From Phyllobacteriaceae bacterium (GTDB taxonomy: Bacteria > Pseudomonadota > Alphaproteobacteria > Rhizobiales > Rhizobiaceae), in the NCBI GenBank assembly GCA_024742765.1, contig JANSXT010000013.1, positions 1-64,000 of the forward strand: a stretch of DNA of 64,000 bases. The letters run 5' to 3'. Both the position numbers and the translations under genes were made by a program. Shown here piece after piece: positions 1-7,134 of the stretch (position 1 is the first letter of the stretch; each line of letters opens with the position of its first letter). The notes under the pieces were generated by a model, which made no database searches, had not been told where the DNA came from, and worked only from the letters and a program-made list of their open reading frames with translations.

Positions 1-84
1 GACTTCCGCGCCACCGCTTCGATTGGCGGCGCATCGGTAGAACTCGGCCCGCGTCTCGGCGTCGGTTCGCCCGTCTACAACTAA
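1..84 (+). CDS. Small secreted repeat protein, copy 1 (partial, 5' end outside window)
   Basis: The last 27 codons and stop of a third copy of the small protein found intact twice just downstream. Its stop lies exactly 342 bp before the stop of copy 2, which in turn lies 342 bp before that of copy 3. The visible part aligns without gaps with the C-terminal half of the complete copies but differs at two residues (E to V in SEELG, D to V in LGDGS). The family is not recognised. It is inferred to be exported, like the complete copies. Confidence 0.75.
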   Translation, partial: DFRATASIGGASVELGPRLGVGSPVYN

Positions 85-129
85 ACCCGCTCAACAAACC
101 GAACTGGCAATCCCGACAGGTGAAATGAC

Positions 130-426
130 ATGAAAACGACCCTTCTTGCCGCAGCCATCGCTGTCACCGCCACCACCGGCGCCTTCGCACAATCGTCCGC
201 GCTGGACGTATTTACCCCCGAAGTCAGCCAGTCGGGCATCGACTTCAACGCCACAGCCGCCATCGGCAACGGCATGAGCGAAGAACTGGGCCCGCGTCTG
301 GGTGATGGTTCGCCGGTTTATACGAACGAAGCCCGCGGCATCGACTTCCGCGCCACCGCTTCGATTGGCGGCGCATCGGAAGAACTCGGCCCGCGTCTCG
401 GCGACGGTTCGCCCGTCTACAACTAA
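130..426 (+). CDS. Small secreted repeat protein, copy 2
   Basis: 98 residues. An N-terminal signal peptide (about residues 1-20, lysine then a hydrophobic stretch ending GAFA before QSS) predicts export to the periplasm or beyond. The mature part is two imperfect repeats of about 29 residues, each with the pattern GIDF-(N/R)ATA, then a glycine-rich turn, then SEELGPRLGDGSPVY. There are no cysteines and no enzyme motif. The start is supported by GACAGGTGAA upstream of the ATG. It is one member of a head-to-tail array with a 342-bp period, and differs from copy 3 only at residue 4. I do not recognise the family. The repetitive, polar, glycine-rich mature region would suit a surface or structural protein, but that is inference. 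Confidence 0.8.
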   Translation: MKTTLLAAAIAVTATTGAFAQSSALDVFTPEVSQSGIDFNATAAIGNGMSEELGPRLGDGSPVYTNEARGIDFRATASIGGASEELGPRLGDGSPVYN

Positions 427-471
427 TCCCGCTCAACAAACCGAACTGACAAGCCAAACAGGAGAAATGAC

Positions 472-768
472 ATGAAAACGATCCTTCTTGCCGCAGCCAT
501 CGCTGTCACCGCTACCACCGGCGCCTTTGCCCAGTCGTCCGCGCTGGACGTGTTCACCCCCGAAGTCAGCCAGTCGGGCATCGACTTCAACGCCACCGCC
601 GCCATCGGCAACGGCATGAGCGAAGAGCTGGGCCCGCGTCTGGGTGATGGTTCGCCCGTCTACACGAACGAAGCACGCGGCATCGACTTCCGCGCCACCG
701 CTTCGATCGGCGGCGCATCGGAAGAACTCGGCCCGCGCCTCGGCGACGGTTCGCCCGTCTACAACTAA
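472..768 (+). CDS. Small secreted repeat protein, copy 3
   Basis: 98 residues, identical to copy 2 except for isoleucine instead of threonine at residue 4 in the signal peptide. Several third-position differences between the two copies show they are separate genes and not an assembly stutter of one sequence. An AGGAG ribosome site lies 6 bases before the ATG. It has the same signal peptide and the same two internal 29-residue repeats. It is the last copy of the array and is followed by a hairpin. Function unknown. Confidence 0.8.
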   Translation: MKTILLAAAIAVTATTGAFAQSSALDVFTPEVSQSGIDFNATAAIGNGMSEELGPRLGDGSPVYTNEARGIDFRATASIGGASEELGPRLGDGSPVYN

Positions 769-794
769 CGGCCCGACCGATGGGCTGTCCAAAA

Positions 795-829
795 CGGGAC
801 CGCACGCTCCTCCCCGGCGCGCGGTCCCG
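795..829 (+). terminator. Hairpin after the secreted-protein array
   Basis: CGGGACCGC (795-803) pairs perfectly with GCGGTCCCG (821-829) across a 17-base loop, 26 bases after the stop of copy 3. There is no T-run, so it would be a weak or Rho-assisted terminator, or an mRNA 3'-end stabiliser. Confidence 0.4.
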
Positions 830-940
830 CAGTAAACCGAATGTGATTGGCCCCCAACGGGCCGGACACTCTACCTAGAAGCGGGTTCGCTGTTCCGCTA
901 AACTGGCCTTCAAGGGCGTCAATCGGCAGGGGGTAGGACG

Positions 941-1525
941 ATGTTGATAAAGGCCGGACTGTCGATCGTGCTGTTCTTCTCGCCCCTAATCGCCTCCACC
1001 GCCTTTGCATCCTCCTGGCTGACCACTGGCCGCAGCGCCTCCATTCCCTTCGGACACATGGAATATTGCAAGCGCCACCGCTATGATTGCGGCCGCCATG
1101 GCGGCGTCAGTGGACTGGCCGATGCGCGGCTCGCAACACTCAACAGGGTGAACCTCGCCGTTAATCGGGCGATCGAGCCGATGTCCGACCAGAAAGCGCA
1201 CGGCACACGCGAAGTCTGGCTCGCCAGCACGCGCGCCGGCGATTGCGAGGATTATGTGCTGGCCAAGCGCAACCAGCTTCTGCGCCGCGGTTTCAAGCCA
1301 GGCCATCTGCGCATCGCAGTCGGCCGCAGCCGCGGCGAGGTTCATGCCGTGCTGGTCGTGCGCACCACGCAGGGCGATTTCGTGCTCGACAACAACACCG
1401 ACGAAATTCTGCCGGTGAACCGCTCGCGCATGCGCTTTGCCAAGCTGCAGTCCGCAACCGATTCGTCGCAATGGGTGCGCGTCACCGGCCGGACCGGCGA
1501 TCCGGAGCGCGTCACGCTGCGCTGA
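941..1525 (+). CDS. Periplasmic transglutaminase-like cysteine peptidase (BTLCP family)
   Basis: 194 residues. A signal peptide occupies about residues 1-23 (cleavage after STAFA). The rest matches the bacterial transglutaminase-like cysteine proteinase family (Pfam Peptidase_C93). The expected triad is visible: Cys102 in AGDCEDYVLAK, His135 in GEVHAVLVV and Asp150 in FVLDNNTDE. Proteins of this family are exported thiol proteases or transglutaminase-fold enzymes, in some bacteria partnered with c-di-GMP-controlled adhesin systems (LapG). No LapD or adhesin is seen nearby, so no such role is claimed. It stands alone between the small-protein array and a convergent gene. Start supported by AGGGGGTAGG just upstream. 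Confidence 0.8.
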   Translation: MLIKAGLSIVLFFSPLIASTAFASSWLTTGRSASIPFGHMEYCKRHRYDCGRHGGVSGLADARLATLNRVNLAVNRAIEPMSDQKAHGTREVWLASTRAGDCEDYVLAKRNQLLRRGFKPGHLRIAVGRSRGEVHAVLVVRTTQGDFVLDNNTDEILPVNRSRMRFAKLQSATDSSQWVRVTGRTGDPERVTLR

Positions 1526-1540
1526 TCTGATCGATCGTCT

Positions 1541-1933
1541 TCAGCTCGACCGGGGAAAGGGCGGCGGGCCGTGCTCGTTGGTTTCCTGCGTCGACGGCCA
1601 GAAGGCCAGCACGAAGAAAGCGATATAGGCAATCGGCTGGATCAGCAGAAGGACGGCCAGCACGGCCGGAAGGCCGATATCGTGCAGCCGTTTGACGGCC
1701 AATGCCACCAGAACCCACGCCGAGACCGCCCAAACCGCCAGCAGCACCAGCCCCCACAGCGCCTGTTCGCCACTGTCGTCCGGCGCGCCGAGGATCTGCG
1801 CGATCACCGCGCCCTGGATCAGGATCATGCCGAGCGCGCCCAGCCAGAAGCTCTTGCGGCCGATCCGGCCCCTGAAGCCAAAAAGGACCCATTTGACCGT
1901 CAGCGGATGGTCGGGTGCGCCGCTCATGAGCAT
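1541..1933 (-). CDS. DUF805 family membrane protein
   Basis: 130 residues with four likely membrane segments. The DUF805 hallmarks are present: GFRGRIGRKSFWLG near the N-terminus, and VKRLHDIGLPA between the second and third hydrophobic segments. The family is widespread and its function is not established. The chosen ATG overlaps the TGA of dapD upstream by one base (TGATG), so it is translationally coupled to dapD and probably co-transcribed. Confidence 0.8.
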   Translation of the reverse strand: MLMSGAPDHPLTVKWVLFGFRGRIGRKSFWLGALGMILIQGAVIAQILGAPDDSGEQALWGLVLLAVWAVSAWVLVALAVKRLHDIGLPAVLAVLLLIQPIAYIAFFVLAFWPSTQETNEHGPPPFPRSS

Positions 1934-2787
1934 CAGTCCCTCAAAAGCTCGTTGATGCCGGTCTTGGACCGTGTCTTCTCGTCGACCGTCTTGACGATCA
2001 CGGCGCAATAAAGGTTCGGGCCGGGCTCGCCGTTCGGGAAGGGCTTACCCGGCATCGCGCCGGCGACGACCACCGAATAGGGCGGTACTTCGCCATAGCT
2101 GATCTCGCCGGTCGCCCGGTTCACGATCTTGGTCGACTTGCCGATGAAGACGCCCATGCCCAGAACCGAGCCCTCGCGCACGATGCAGCCCTCGACCACC
2201 TCCGAGCGCGCGCCGATGAAGCAATTGTCCTCAATGATGGTCGGGCCGGCCTGCATCGGTTCCAGAACCCCACCAATGCCGACGCCGCCGGACAGGTGCA
2301 CATTCTTGCCGATCTGCGCGCATGAGCCGACTGTCGCCCAGGTGTCGACCATCGTGCCCTCGTCGACATAGGCACCCAGATTGACGAAACACGGCATCAG
2401 GACGGCGCCCTTGGCCACATGGGCCGAACGGCGCACGGTGCAGTTGGGCACCGCGCGGAAGCCGGCGCGCTCAAATTCCGATGCGGACCAGCCGTCGAAC
2501 TTGGACGGCACCTTGTCCCACCAGGTCGCATCGCCCGGCCCGCCCTTGATGATTTCCATAGGGTTCAGCCGGAACGACAGGAGCACCGCCTTTTTCAGCC
2601 ATTGATGCACGGTCCATGTGCCGTCCGCCTCACGCGAGGCGACGCGCACCTTGCCCGCATCAAGCAGGTTGAGCGCCTCGTCGACCGCCTCGCGCACTTC
2701 TCCGCGTGTCTCGGTGCTGACCTCGTCGCGTGCGTCAAAGGCGGTTTCGATCGTCTGTTCGAGGGCGGCAAGGTCGTGGCCGGACAT
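1933..2787 (-). CDS. dapD: 2,3,4,5-tetrahydropyridine-2,6-dicarboxylate N-succinyltransferase
   Basis: 284 residues, the usual DapD length. It transfers succinyl from succinyl-CoA to tetrahydrodipicolinate in the succinylase branch of lysine and meso-diaminopimelate synthesis, in the cytoplasm. The C-terminal two thirds shows the left-handed beta-helix hexapeptide pattern (for example [39 protein letters not shown]) and the DapD-specific stretch [18 protein letters not shown]. It is divergent from the LOG gene across about 150 bases and is followed directly by the DUF805 gene. Confident call. Confidence 0.97.
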   Translation of the reverse strand: MSGHDLAALEQTIETAFDARDEVSTETRGEVREAVDEALNLLDAGKVRVASREADGTWTVHQWLKKAVLLSFRLNPMEIIKGGPGDATWWDKVPSKFDGWSASEFERAGFRAVPNCTVRRSAHVAKGAVLMPCFVNLGAYVDEGTMVDTWATVGSCAQIGKNVHLSGGVGIGGVLEPMQAGPTIIEDNCFIGARSEVVEGCIVREGSVLGMGVFIGKSTKIVNRATGEISYGEVPPYSVVVAGAMPGKPFPNGEPGPNLYCAVIVKTVDEKTRSKTGINELLRD

Positions 2788-2940
2788 GGTGCATCCTTTG
2801 ATTGTGGGGTTGCCGGCACGGTGCTATCAGGCACCGCCCGGCGATCGCGTTGATCGGAGCATGACCTATGCGAGACCGGGCATGAAGGTCAATCGCGCCA
2901 ATCCTAATGCAGGTCCAGGCGCAGGGGAGGGGAAGAGGCG

Positions 2941-3786
2941 ATGAACGCACGCCGCCGCGACGATGTCTGGGATCCGCTGGTTCCGTCCGAAAAGGACATG
3001 CAGCGGGCCAAGCAAGTGCCCGATACGCCGCAGACGCGCGCGCCGGCCTATAGGCTCGCCTTCGACGATCCGGAGTTCCTGTGCCGCGAGGAACTGCGCC
3101 CGGTGCGGCTCCAACTCGAACTGCTCAAGCCCGACATGCTGCTCGAAGAACGCGGCATACGCTCGACGGTGGTGATGTTCGGCGGCGCCCGCATTCCCGA
3201 GCCGGGCGGCGAGGCCTGGGCCGCCAAGAACGAAACCCAGAAGAAGAACCTGGAAGCCAACGCGGTCTATTACGAACAGGCGCGCGAATTCGCCCGCCAG
3301 TGTTCACGCCATTCGGCCGCCAGCCTCTACAAGGAATTCGTCGTAGTCACCGGCGGCGGGCCGGGCGTCATGGAGGCCGGCAACAGGGGCGCTGCCGATG
3401 TCGGCGCGCCGTCGATCGGGCTCAACATCGTGCTGCCGCACGAACAGGCGCCCAATGAGTATGTCACGCCCGAACTGTGTTTCAATTTCCACTATTTCGC
3501 GATCCGCAAGATGCACTTCCTGCTGCGCGCCAAGGCGATTTCGGTCTTTCCCGGCGGGTTCGGCACGATGGACGAACTGTTCGAGGCGCTGACGCTGATC
3601 CAGACCGGCCGGATGGAGCGCGTGCCCTTCCTTCTGTTCGGCAAGGCGTTTTGGCGCGGTGCGATCGATCTCGATTTCCTGGCGGCGCAGGGAACGATAT
3701 CGCCGGGCGATGTCGAACTGATCTCGTTTGTCGACACGGCCGACGAAGCCTGGGGCGTGATCGCCGGCTTCTACGCGCTGTCGTGA
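2941..3786 (+). CDS. LOG family (TIGR00730-type) nucleotide hydrolase-like protein
   Basis: 281 residues. Family motifs are clear: VMFGGARIPEPGG (Rossmann-like beginning), VTGGGPGVMEAGNRGA (the GGGxGxMExxxxGA motif) and FPGGFGTMDELFEAL (the PGGxGTxxE phosphate-binding and catalytic motif). LOG proteins are cytokinin-riboside 5'-monophosphate phosphoribohydrolases or related nucleotide 5'-monophosphate N-glycosidases. This one belongs to the longer bacterial form with an N-terminal extension of about 75 residues, so the substrate cannot be assigned. AGGGGAAGAGG precedes the ATG. Confidence 0.9.
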   Translation: MNARRRDDVWDPLVPSEKDMQRAKQVPDTPQTRAPAYRLAFDDPEFLCREELRPVRLQLELLKPDMLLEERGIRSTVVMFGGARIPEPGGEAWAAKNETQKKNLEANAVYYEQAREFARQCSRHSAASLYKEFVVVTGGGPGVMEAGNRGAADVGAPSIGLNIVLPHEQAPNEYVTPELCFNFHYFAIRKMHFLLRAKAISVFPGGFGTMDELFEALTLIQTGRMERVPFLLFGKAFWRGAIDLDFLAAQGTISPGDVELISFVDTADEAWGVIAGFYALS

Positions 3787-3789
3787 GCG

Positions 3790-3818
3790 GCGCCCCGACC
3801 GGTTTGCAGCCGGGGCGC
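3790..3818. terminator. Bidirectional hairpin between convergent genes
   Basis: GCGCCCCG (3790-3797) pairs with CGGGGCGC (3811-3818) around a 13-base loop. It sits between the LOG gene and the convergent 49-residue membrane protein gene. No T-run on either side. Confidence 0.5.
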
Positions 3819-3824
3819 GGTGCG

Positions 3825-3974
3825 TCAGTCGATTGCAACGCCTGCCAGCACCAGCGCGGCGACTGCGGCGAGAACCAGCCAGTAGCGCGGCACCGTCAGG
3901 GTGATCTCTTCTTTCAGCCAGTCCATCGGGCGGTTGGGTTCCTTGCCGTTCGGGGTCACGTCGATCTGTTCCAT
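3825..3974 (-). CDS. 49-residue single-pass membrane protein
   Basis: A small gene missed by length cut-offs. It encodes a hydrophilic N-terminus (MEQIDVTPNGKEPNRP), an amphipathic stretch (MDWLKEEITLTVPR) and one C-terminal transmembrane helix of about 18 residues (YWLVLAAVAALVLAGVAI) ending in Asp. GGAG lies 6 bases before the ATG. An in-frame ATG four codons earlier (3986) is less likely because it would overlap that ribosome site. It lies downstream of the histidine-kinase gene on the same strand and carries tandem GCTGACA boxes in its leader (4042-4059), which recur upstream of the two-component operon. I infer that it is a target or accessory of that system. Family unknown. Confidence 0.6.
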   Translation of the reverse strand: MEQIDVTPNGKEPNRPMDWLKEEITLTVPRYWLVLAAVAALVLAGVAID

Positions 3975-4041
3975 CCTTGTCTCCATGAGGTTTCCGGCAC
4001 CGCCGATCGGCGCCGGTGTGCGACCCTGCTAACAGCCCCTT

Positions 4042-4059
4042 GCTGACAGCACGCTGACG
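4042..4059. promoter_or_regulatory. Tandem GCTGACA boxes, 11-bp period (candidate response-regulator site)
   Basis: GCTGACA (4042-4048) is followed 11 bp on by GCTGACG (4053-4059). Two such heptamers one helical turn apart is the typical layout of an OmpR/PhoP-family dimer site. The same pair occurs at 6451-6468 in the promoter region of the neighbouring two-component operon. This copy lies 68-85 bp upstream of the 49-residue membrane protein start. A related GCTAACA occurs at 4028-4034. Confidence 0.5.
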
Positions 4060-4076
4060 AAATCGCGTGACTGGAA

Positions 4077-5420
4077 TCAGGGCGCTGCAACGGGAAGGAG
4101 AAGACTGGCTTCAAGTCCCTTTTCGCGATTGGCGAGCGCCAGCCGGCCGCCAGCCGCCTCGGCAATGTCGGCCGCAATCGCAAGACCCAGCCCCGTGCCG
4201 CTCTCGTCGAGCCGCATGCCGCGTGCGGTGACCTTTTCGAGCAGATCGGGCGCGATCCCCGGCCCGTCATCGCGCACCGCGACGCTCACGTGGCCAGCCG
4301 CGTGCCGCACCGCCAGTTCGATGCGGGTTTGCGCATGGCGTGCCGCGTTCTCAACCAGCGCGCCGAGCGCCTCGGCGAGGTCAGCCGCATCGATCGCCAC
4401 CATCGGGCTCTGGCTTTCGCCGTCGAGATGCCAGGTCACCCGCTCGCCGGTCGCCGTCCGTCGTGCCACCGCGACGACGCGCCGGCAGACCTCGGATGGA
4501 TCGGACCGGGCGGTCGCCGCTTCCGCAGCAACGCGTGTGCGGGCAAGCTCGCGGTCGACATGGCGCTGCATGGACCGCGCAATCGCCTCGATGCTTTCGG
4601 CATGCGCCGCATCGCCGGCTTGCGACAGGCGCCCGGCCTCGCCCATAAGCGCCTGAAGCGGCGTCTTCAGACCGTGCGCAAGATCTCCGGCGCGGGCGCG
4701 GGCGCGCACGATGTCGGCCTCACGCGCTGCCAACAACCCGTCCAGCTCGGTGGCCAGCGGCCGCACCTCGGCGGGCCAGTCCCCGCCGATCCGGTGCGCG
4801 CGACCCGATCGGATGGCCGCGATGCGTGAACCGATGCGCCGCATCGGTCTGAGGCCGATACCCACTTGCGCCCAACCCGCCGCGATCAGAACGGCCGCCA
4901 ACAGGACGAGATAAAGCGCAAGATCGGCGATGAAGGCGTTACGCGCGGCATCAAGCTCGGCCGCTTCCAGCGCCACTGCCGCCCGGGCGTGCCCACCGCC
5001 GAGCGGTTCGGGCAGCGAGACCAGGCGTTCGAGCGCGACCAGCGATGCGTTGCCCGGCCCGGCGATGCGATGAACGTGGGCCGCCCCGTCGGCGATGTCG
5101 TCGGCCGGCAGTTCGAGGCTGTAATCCCACAGCGAACGCGAGCGCAGCGTCTTGCCGGTCAGATCGATCTGCCAGTAAAGGCCGCCATAGGGCTGGCGAA
5201 AGCGCGGGTCGGCGGGCGGCGCGACCAGAAGATCGCCGGTTTCGTTGCGCGTGAGCCCGGCCAGCACCTGGTCCATATGCACTTCCAGTTCGGCGATCGC
5301 GCGCCGCTCGACATGGCCGGAAAAGAGCGCGGCCAACCCAGCTGCCGCAAGGCCGAGCGCGACGATGATGGCGGCGGCGCCGGCAACCACCAGCCGCCAG
5401 CGCAGCGACAGCCGCGTCAA
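4077..5420 (-). CDS. Sensor histidine kinase
   Basis: 447 residues, inner-membrane sensor. TM1 is about residues 11-33 and TM2 about 167-188, enclosing a periplasmic sensor region of about 130 residues. A short HAMP-like linker follows, then the dimerisation/phospho-acceptor helix with His249 in DLAHGLKTPL, and a C-terminal ATPase domain with N-box ENAARHA, DDGPGIAP (G1) and GTGLGLAIA (G2). The architecture resembles PhoQ/QseC-type kinases. Its start overlaps the stop of the response-regulator gene by 4 bases (ATGA). With PepSY proteins on both sides it probably senses an envelope or metal/cation cue, which is inference. Confidence 0.92.
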   Translation of the reverse strand: MTRLSLRWRLVVAGAAAIIVALGLAAAGLAALFSGHVERRAIAELEVHMDQVLAGLTRNETGDLLVAPPADPRFRQPYGGLYWQIDLTGKTLRSRSLWDYSLELPADDIADGAAHVHRIAGPGNASLVALERLVSLPEPLGGGHARAAVALEAAELDAARNAFIADLALYLVLLAAVLIAAGWAQVGIGLRPMRRIGSRIAAIRSGRAHRIGGDWPAEVRPLATELDGLLAAREADIVRARARAGDLAHGLKTPLQALMGEAGRLSQAGDAAHAESIEAIARSMQRHVDRELARTRVAAEAATARSDPSEVCRRVVAVARRTATGERVTWHLDGESQSPMVAIDAADLAEALGALVENAARHAQTRIELAVRHAAGHVSVAVRDDGPGIAPDLLEKVTARGMRLDESGTGLGLAIAADIAEAAGGRLALANREKGLEASLLLPVAAP

Positions 5421-6082
5421 GCCGCAGACCCTTCAAGGAAATAGCCAAAACCGCGCCGCGTGCCGATGACACCGGCGCCCAGCTTGCGGCGCAGGCGCGC
5501 GACGACGGCTTCAAGCGCATTGGCCTCGCGCGCATCGTCATCGCCGTAAAGATGTTCGAGCAGTTCCCCGGGCGGCACGACGCGGCCATTGCTCAGCGCC
5601 AGATAGGCCAGAAGCCTGTATTCGAGCGCGGTGACCCGGACCGGAACGCCGCGAACGGCGACGCTCATCCGGTTGGTGTCGAGCGTCAGTGCGCCGATAT
5701 CGTGGACGACCGCCCCCTGTCCCGCCGAGCGTCGGACCAGCGCCCGTGCCCTTGCGACCAGTTCCTCCATGCGAAACGGCTTGGGCAGATAATCGTCGGC
5801 ACCAGCCTCAATGCCCTCGACGCGCTCCATCCACGCGCTGCGCGCGGTCAGGATGAGCACGGGCATGTTGCGCCCGTTCGCCCGCCAGCGCTTGAGCACG
5901 CTCAGCCCGTCCATCGCCGGAAGGCCCAGATCGAGCACGATCAGCGCATAGTCTTCCGTGTCGCCAAGAAACCAGGCATCCTCACCGTCCGCGCAGGTTT
6001 CGACAACGAACCCCGCCGCGCCAAGCGCCGCGTCCAGGTCGGTCGCGATCCGCTGATCATCCTCGACGACAAGTGCCCGCAT
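5417..6082 (-). CDS. OmpR/PhoP-family response regulator
   Basis: 221 residues. The receiver domain has an acidic pocket at VVEDDQR, phospho-acceptor Asp51 in LIVLDLGLPA, a switch Thr in LILTARSAW, and Lys in DYLPKPF. The C-terminal winged-helix DNA-binding domain has VTALEYRLLAYLALSNGRVV and ends GTRRGFGYFLEG. It is the cognate regulator of the kinase whose start overlaps its stop. Its own ATG overlaps the TGA of the upstream PepSY gene by one base, so the three genes form one operon. The tandem GCTGACA boxes at 6451-6468 are a plausible autoregulatory site. Confidence 0.93.
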   Translation of the reverse strand: MRALVVEDDQRIATDLDAALGAAGFVVETCADGEDAWFLGDTEDYALIVLDLGLPAMDGLSVLKRWRANGRNMPVLILTARSAWMERVEGIEAGADDYLPKPFRMEELVARARALVRRSAGQGAVVHDIGALTLDTNRMSVAVRGVPVRVTALEYRLLAYLALSNGRVVPPGELLEHLYGDDDAREANALEAVVARLRRKLGAGVIGTRRGFGYFLEGSAA

Positions 6083-6429
6083 CAGTCCCAGTCATCGTAA
6101 TTGTCATAGTCATCATAGTCGTCGTCATAGGACTCATATTCGGCTTCCGCTTCGATGATCCGTCCGCTCTTTGCGTCCACATAGACCTCGTAGAGCCGGC
6201 CCTGCGCGCTGACCAGTTCCATCTCGTAGACATAGACGCCATCGTCGGCGTCCAGTTCGATCTCGATCACGCGGCCGCCGAAGCGGGCGTCGACGACGGC
6301 CAGGATGTCCGCAAGCGGCAGAATCTCGCCGCGCCTGACGGCTTCGAGCGCGCGATCCTGATCGTCGGCGCCGACGGTGCCGGGAAAGACGGCCATCGCG
6401 GCGAGGAGAGGCAGAAATATCTTGCGCAT
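6082..6429 (-). CDS. PepSY-domain exported protein with acidic Tyr/Asp tail
   Basis: 115 residues from the ATG at 6429. Signal peptide is about residues 1-21 (ending GTVGA before DDQD). A PepSY-like domain follows (ILAVVDARFGGRVIEIEL through YEVYVDAKSGRIIEAEAE). The protein ends in an extreme acidic and aromatic tail, YDDDYDDYDNYDDWD. PepSY domains occur on peptidase inhibitors and as envelope sensors next to two-component systems. It is the first gene of the operon with the response regulator. The tail could bind metal or cationic peptides, but no binding has been shown from sequence. Confidence 0.85.
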   Translation of the reverse strand: MRKIFLPLLAAMAVFPGTVGADDQDRALEAVRRGEILPLADILAVVDARFGGRVIEIELDADDGVYVYEMELVSAQGRLYEVYVDAKSGRIIEAEAEYESYDDDYDDYDNYDDWD

Positions 6430-6450
6430 GGGCAACTCTAAATCGGCCGT

Positions 6451-6468
6451 GCTGACAATTCGCTGACA
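6451..6468. promoter_or_regulatory. Tandem GCTGACA boxes, 11-bp period, in divergent PepSY promoter region
   Basis: GCTGACA at 6451-6457 and again at 6462-6468, exactly 11 bp apart. The pair lies 22-39 bp upstream of the leftward PepSY/two-component operon and 88-105 bp upstream of the rightward PepSY gene. It matches the pair at 4042-4059 and probably binds the locally encoded response regulator. Confidence 0.55.
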
Positions 6469-6555
6469 GCGCCCGTCAGGCGGCCATCAGCGCCGATGGT
6501 GCAAAAGCGGGCTGTCAACGCGGCAACCGCCGCCTCAAACACAAGGATACCGACC

Positions 6556-6849
6556 ATGAAACGCACAACCCTCTTTGCAACCGCAGCCATGTTCGCCATC
6601 GGCACGTTCGCAGTCACCGCACAGGCGTCCGGCGGCCAGACGCTCCAGGGCATCCCGGCAACCGGCGAAAGGATGAGCATGTCCGAAGTCATCAACAAGC
6701 TCGAGGCGGAAGGCTACCGGGTCGACGAGATCGAGTTCGACGATGACGGCTATTACGATGTCGATCTGTATGATGCCAATGGGCGCGACATCGATGTCGA
6801 CATCCACCCGGTCACCGGCAAGGTCCTTGAATGGAATGTCTATGACTGA
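6556..6849 (+). CDS. PepSY-domain exported protein, divergent from the two-component operon
   Basis: 97 residues from the ATG at 6556 (an earlier in-frame start at 6496 would put non-hydrophobic sequence before the signal peptide). Signal peptide is about residues 1-23 (ending TAQA before SGG). The remainder is a compact PepSY-like fold: SEVINKLEAEGYRVDEIEF, an acidic DDDGYYDVDLYDANGRDIDVD strand region given here in two parts (DDDGYYDVDLY and DANGRDIDVD), and HPVTGKVLEWNVYD. It is a paralogue of the leftward PepSY protein without the long acidic tail, and shares a 126-base divergent control region with it. Confidence 0.85.
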   Translation: MKRTTLFATAAMFAIGTFAVTAQASGGQTLQGIPATGERMSMSEVINKLEAEGYRVDEIEFDDDGYYDVDLYDANGRDIDVDIHPVTGKVLEWNVYD

Positions 6850-6994
6850 CACCAGCCTTGGGGCGGAACGGTGAACGCCTTTCCGCCCCGAAACCCGCGC
6901 GGCCGGCCACGCCGGTCGGCGGGCTTTCCCGAAAACGGGCTGTGATACGGCCAACGTCCGGCGCAGCGGGCAGCGTCACAATCATGGGGGTGGC

Positions 6995-7069
6995 TGGCTG
7001 GGGCGGCAGGATTCGAACCTGCGCATGGCGGTACCAAAAACCGCTGCCTTACCGCTTGGCTACGCCCCA
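6995..7069 (-). tRNA. tRNA-Gln (anticodon TTG)
   Basis: 75 nt including encoded CCA (complement at 6995-6997). The 7-bp acceptor stem TGGGGCG/CGCCCCA, discriminator G, anticodon stem GCGGT/ACCGC with loop TTTTGGT (anticodon TTG) and T-loop GGTTCGAATCC are all intact. Confidence 0.96.
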
Positions 7070-7134
7070 ACGTGACGGCCCGTTCGTGCCGTGGCCGCGA
7101 TGAAGACGGGGTAAAGCCGGAAGCGCGGCGCCTG

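Noticed and set aside
1-768. A CRISPR array or satellite repeat
   Set aside because: The 342-bp period is a full gene with start, signal peptide and stop in each unit; no short spaced repeats occur. No CRISPR array was seen anywhere in the window.
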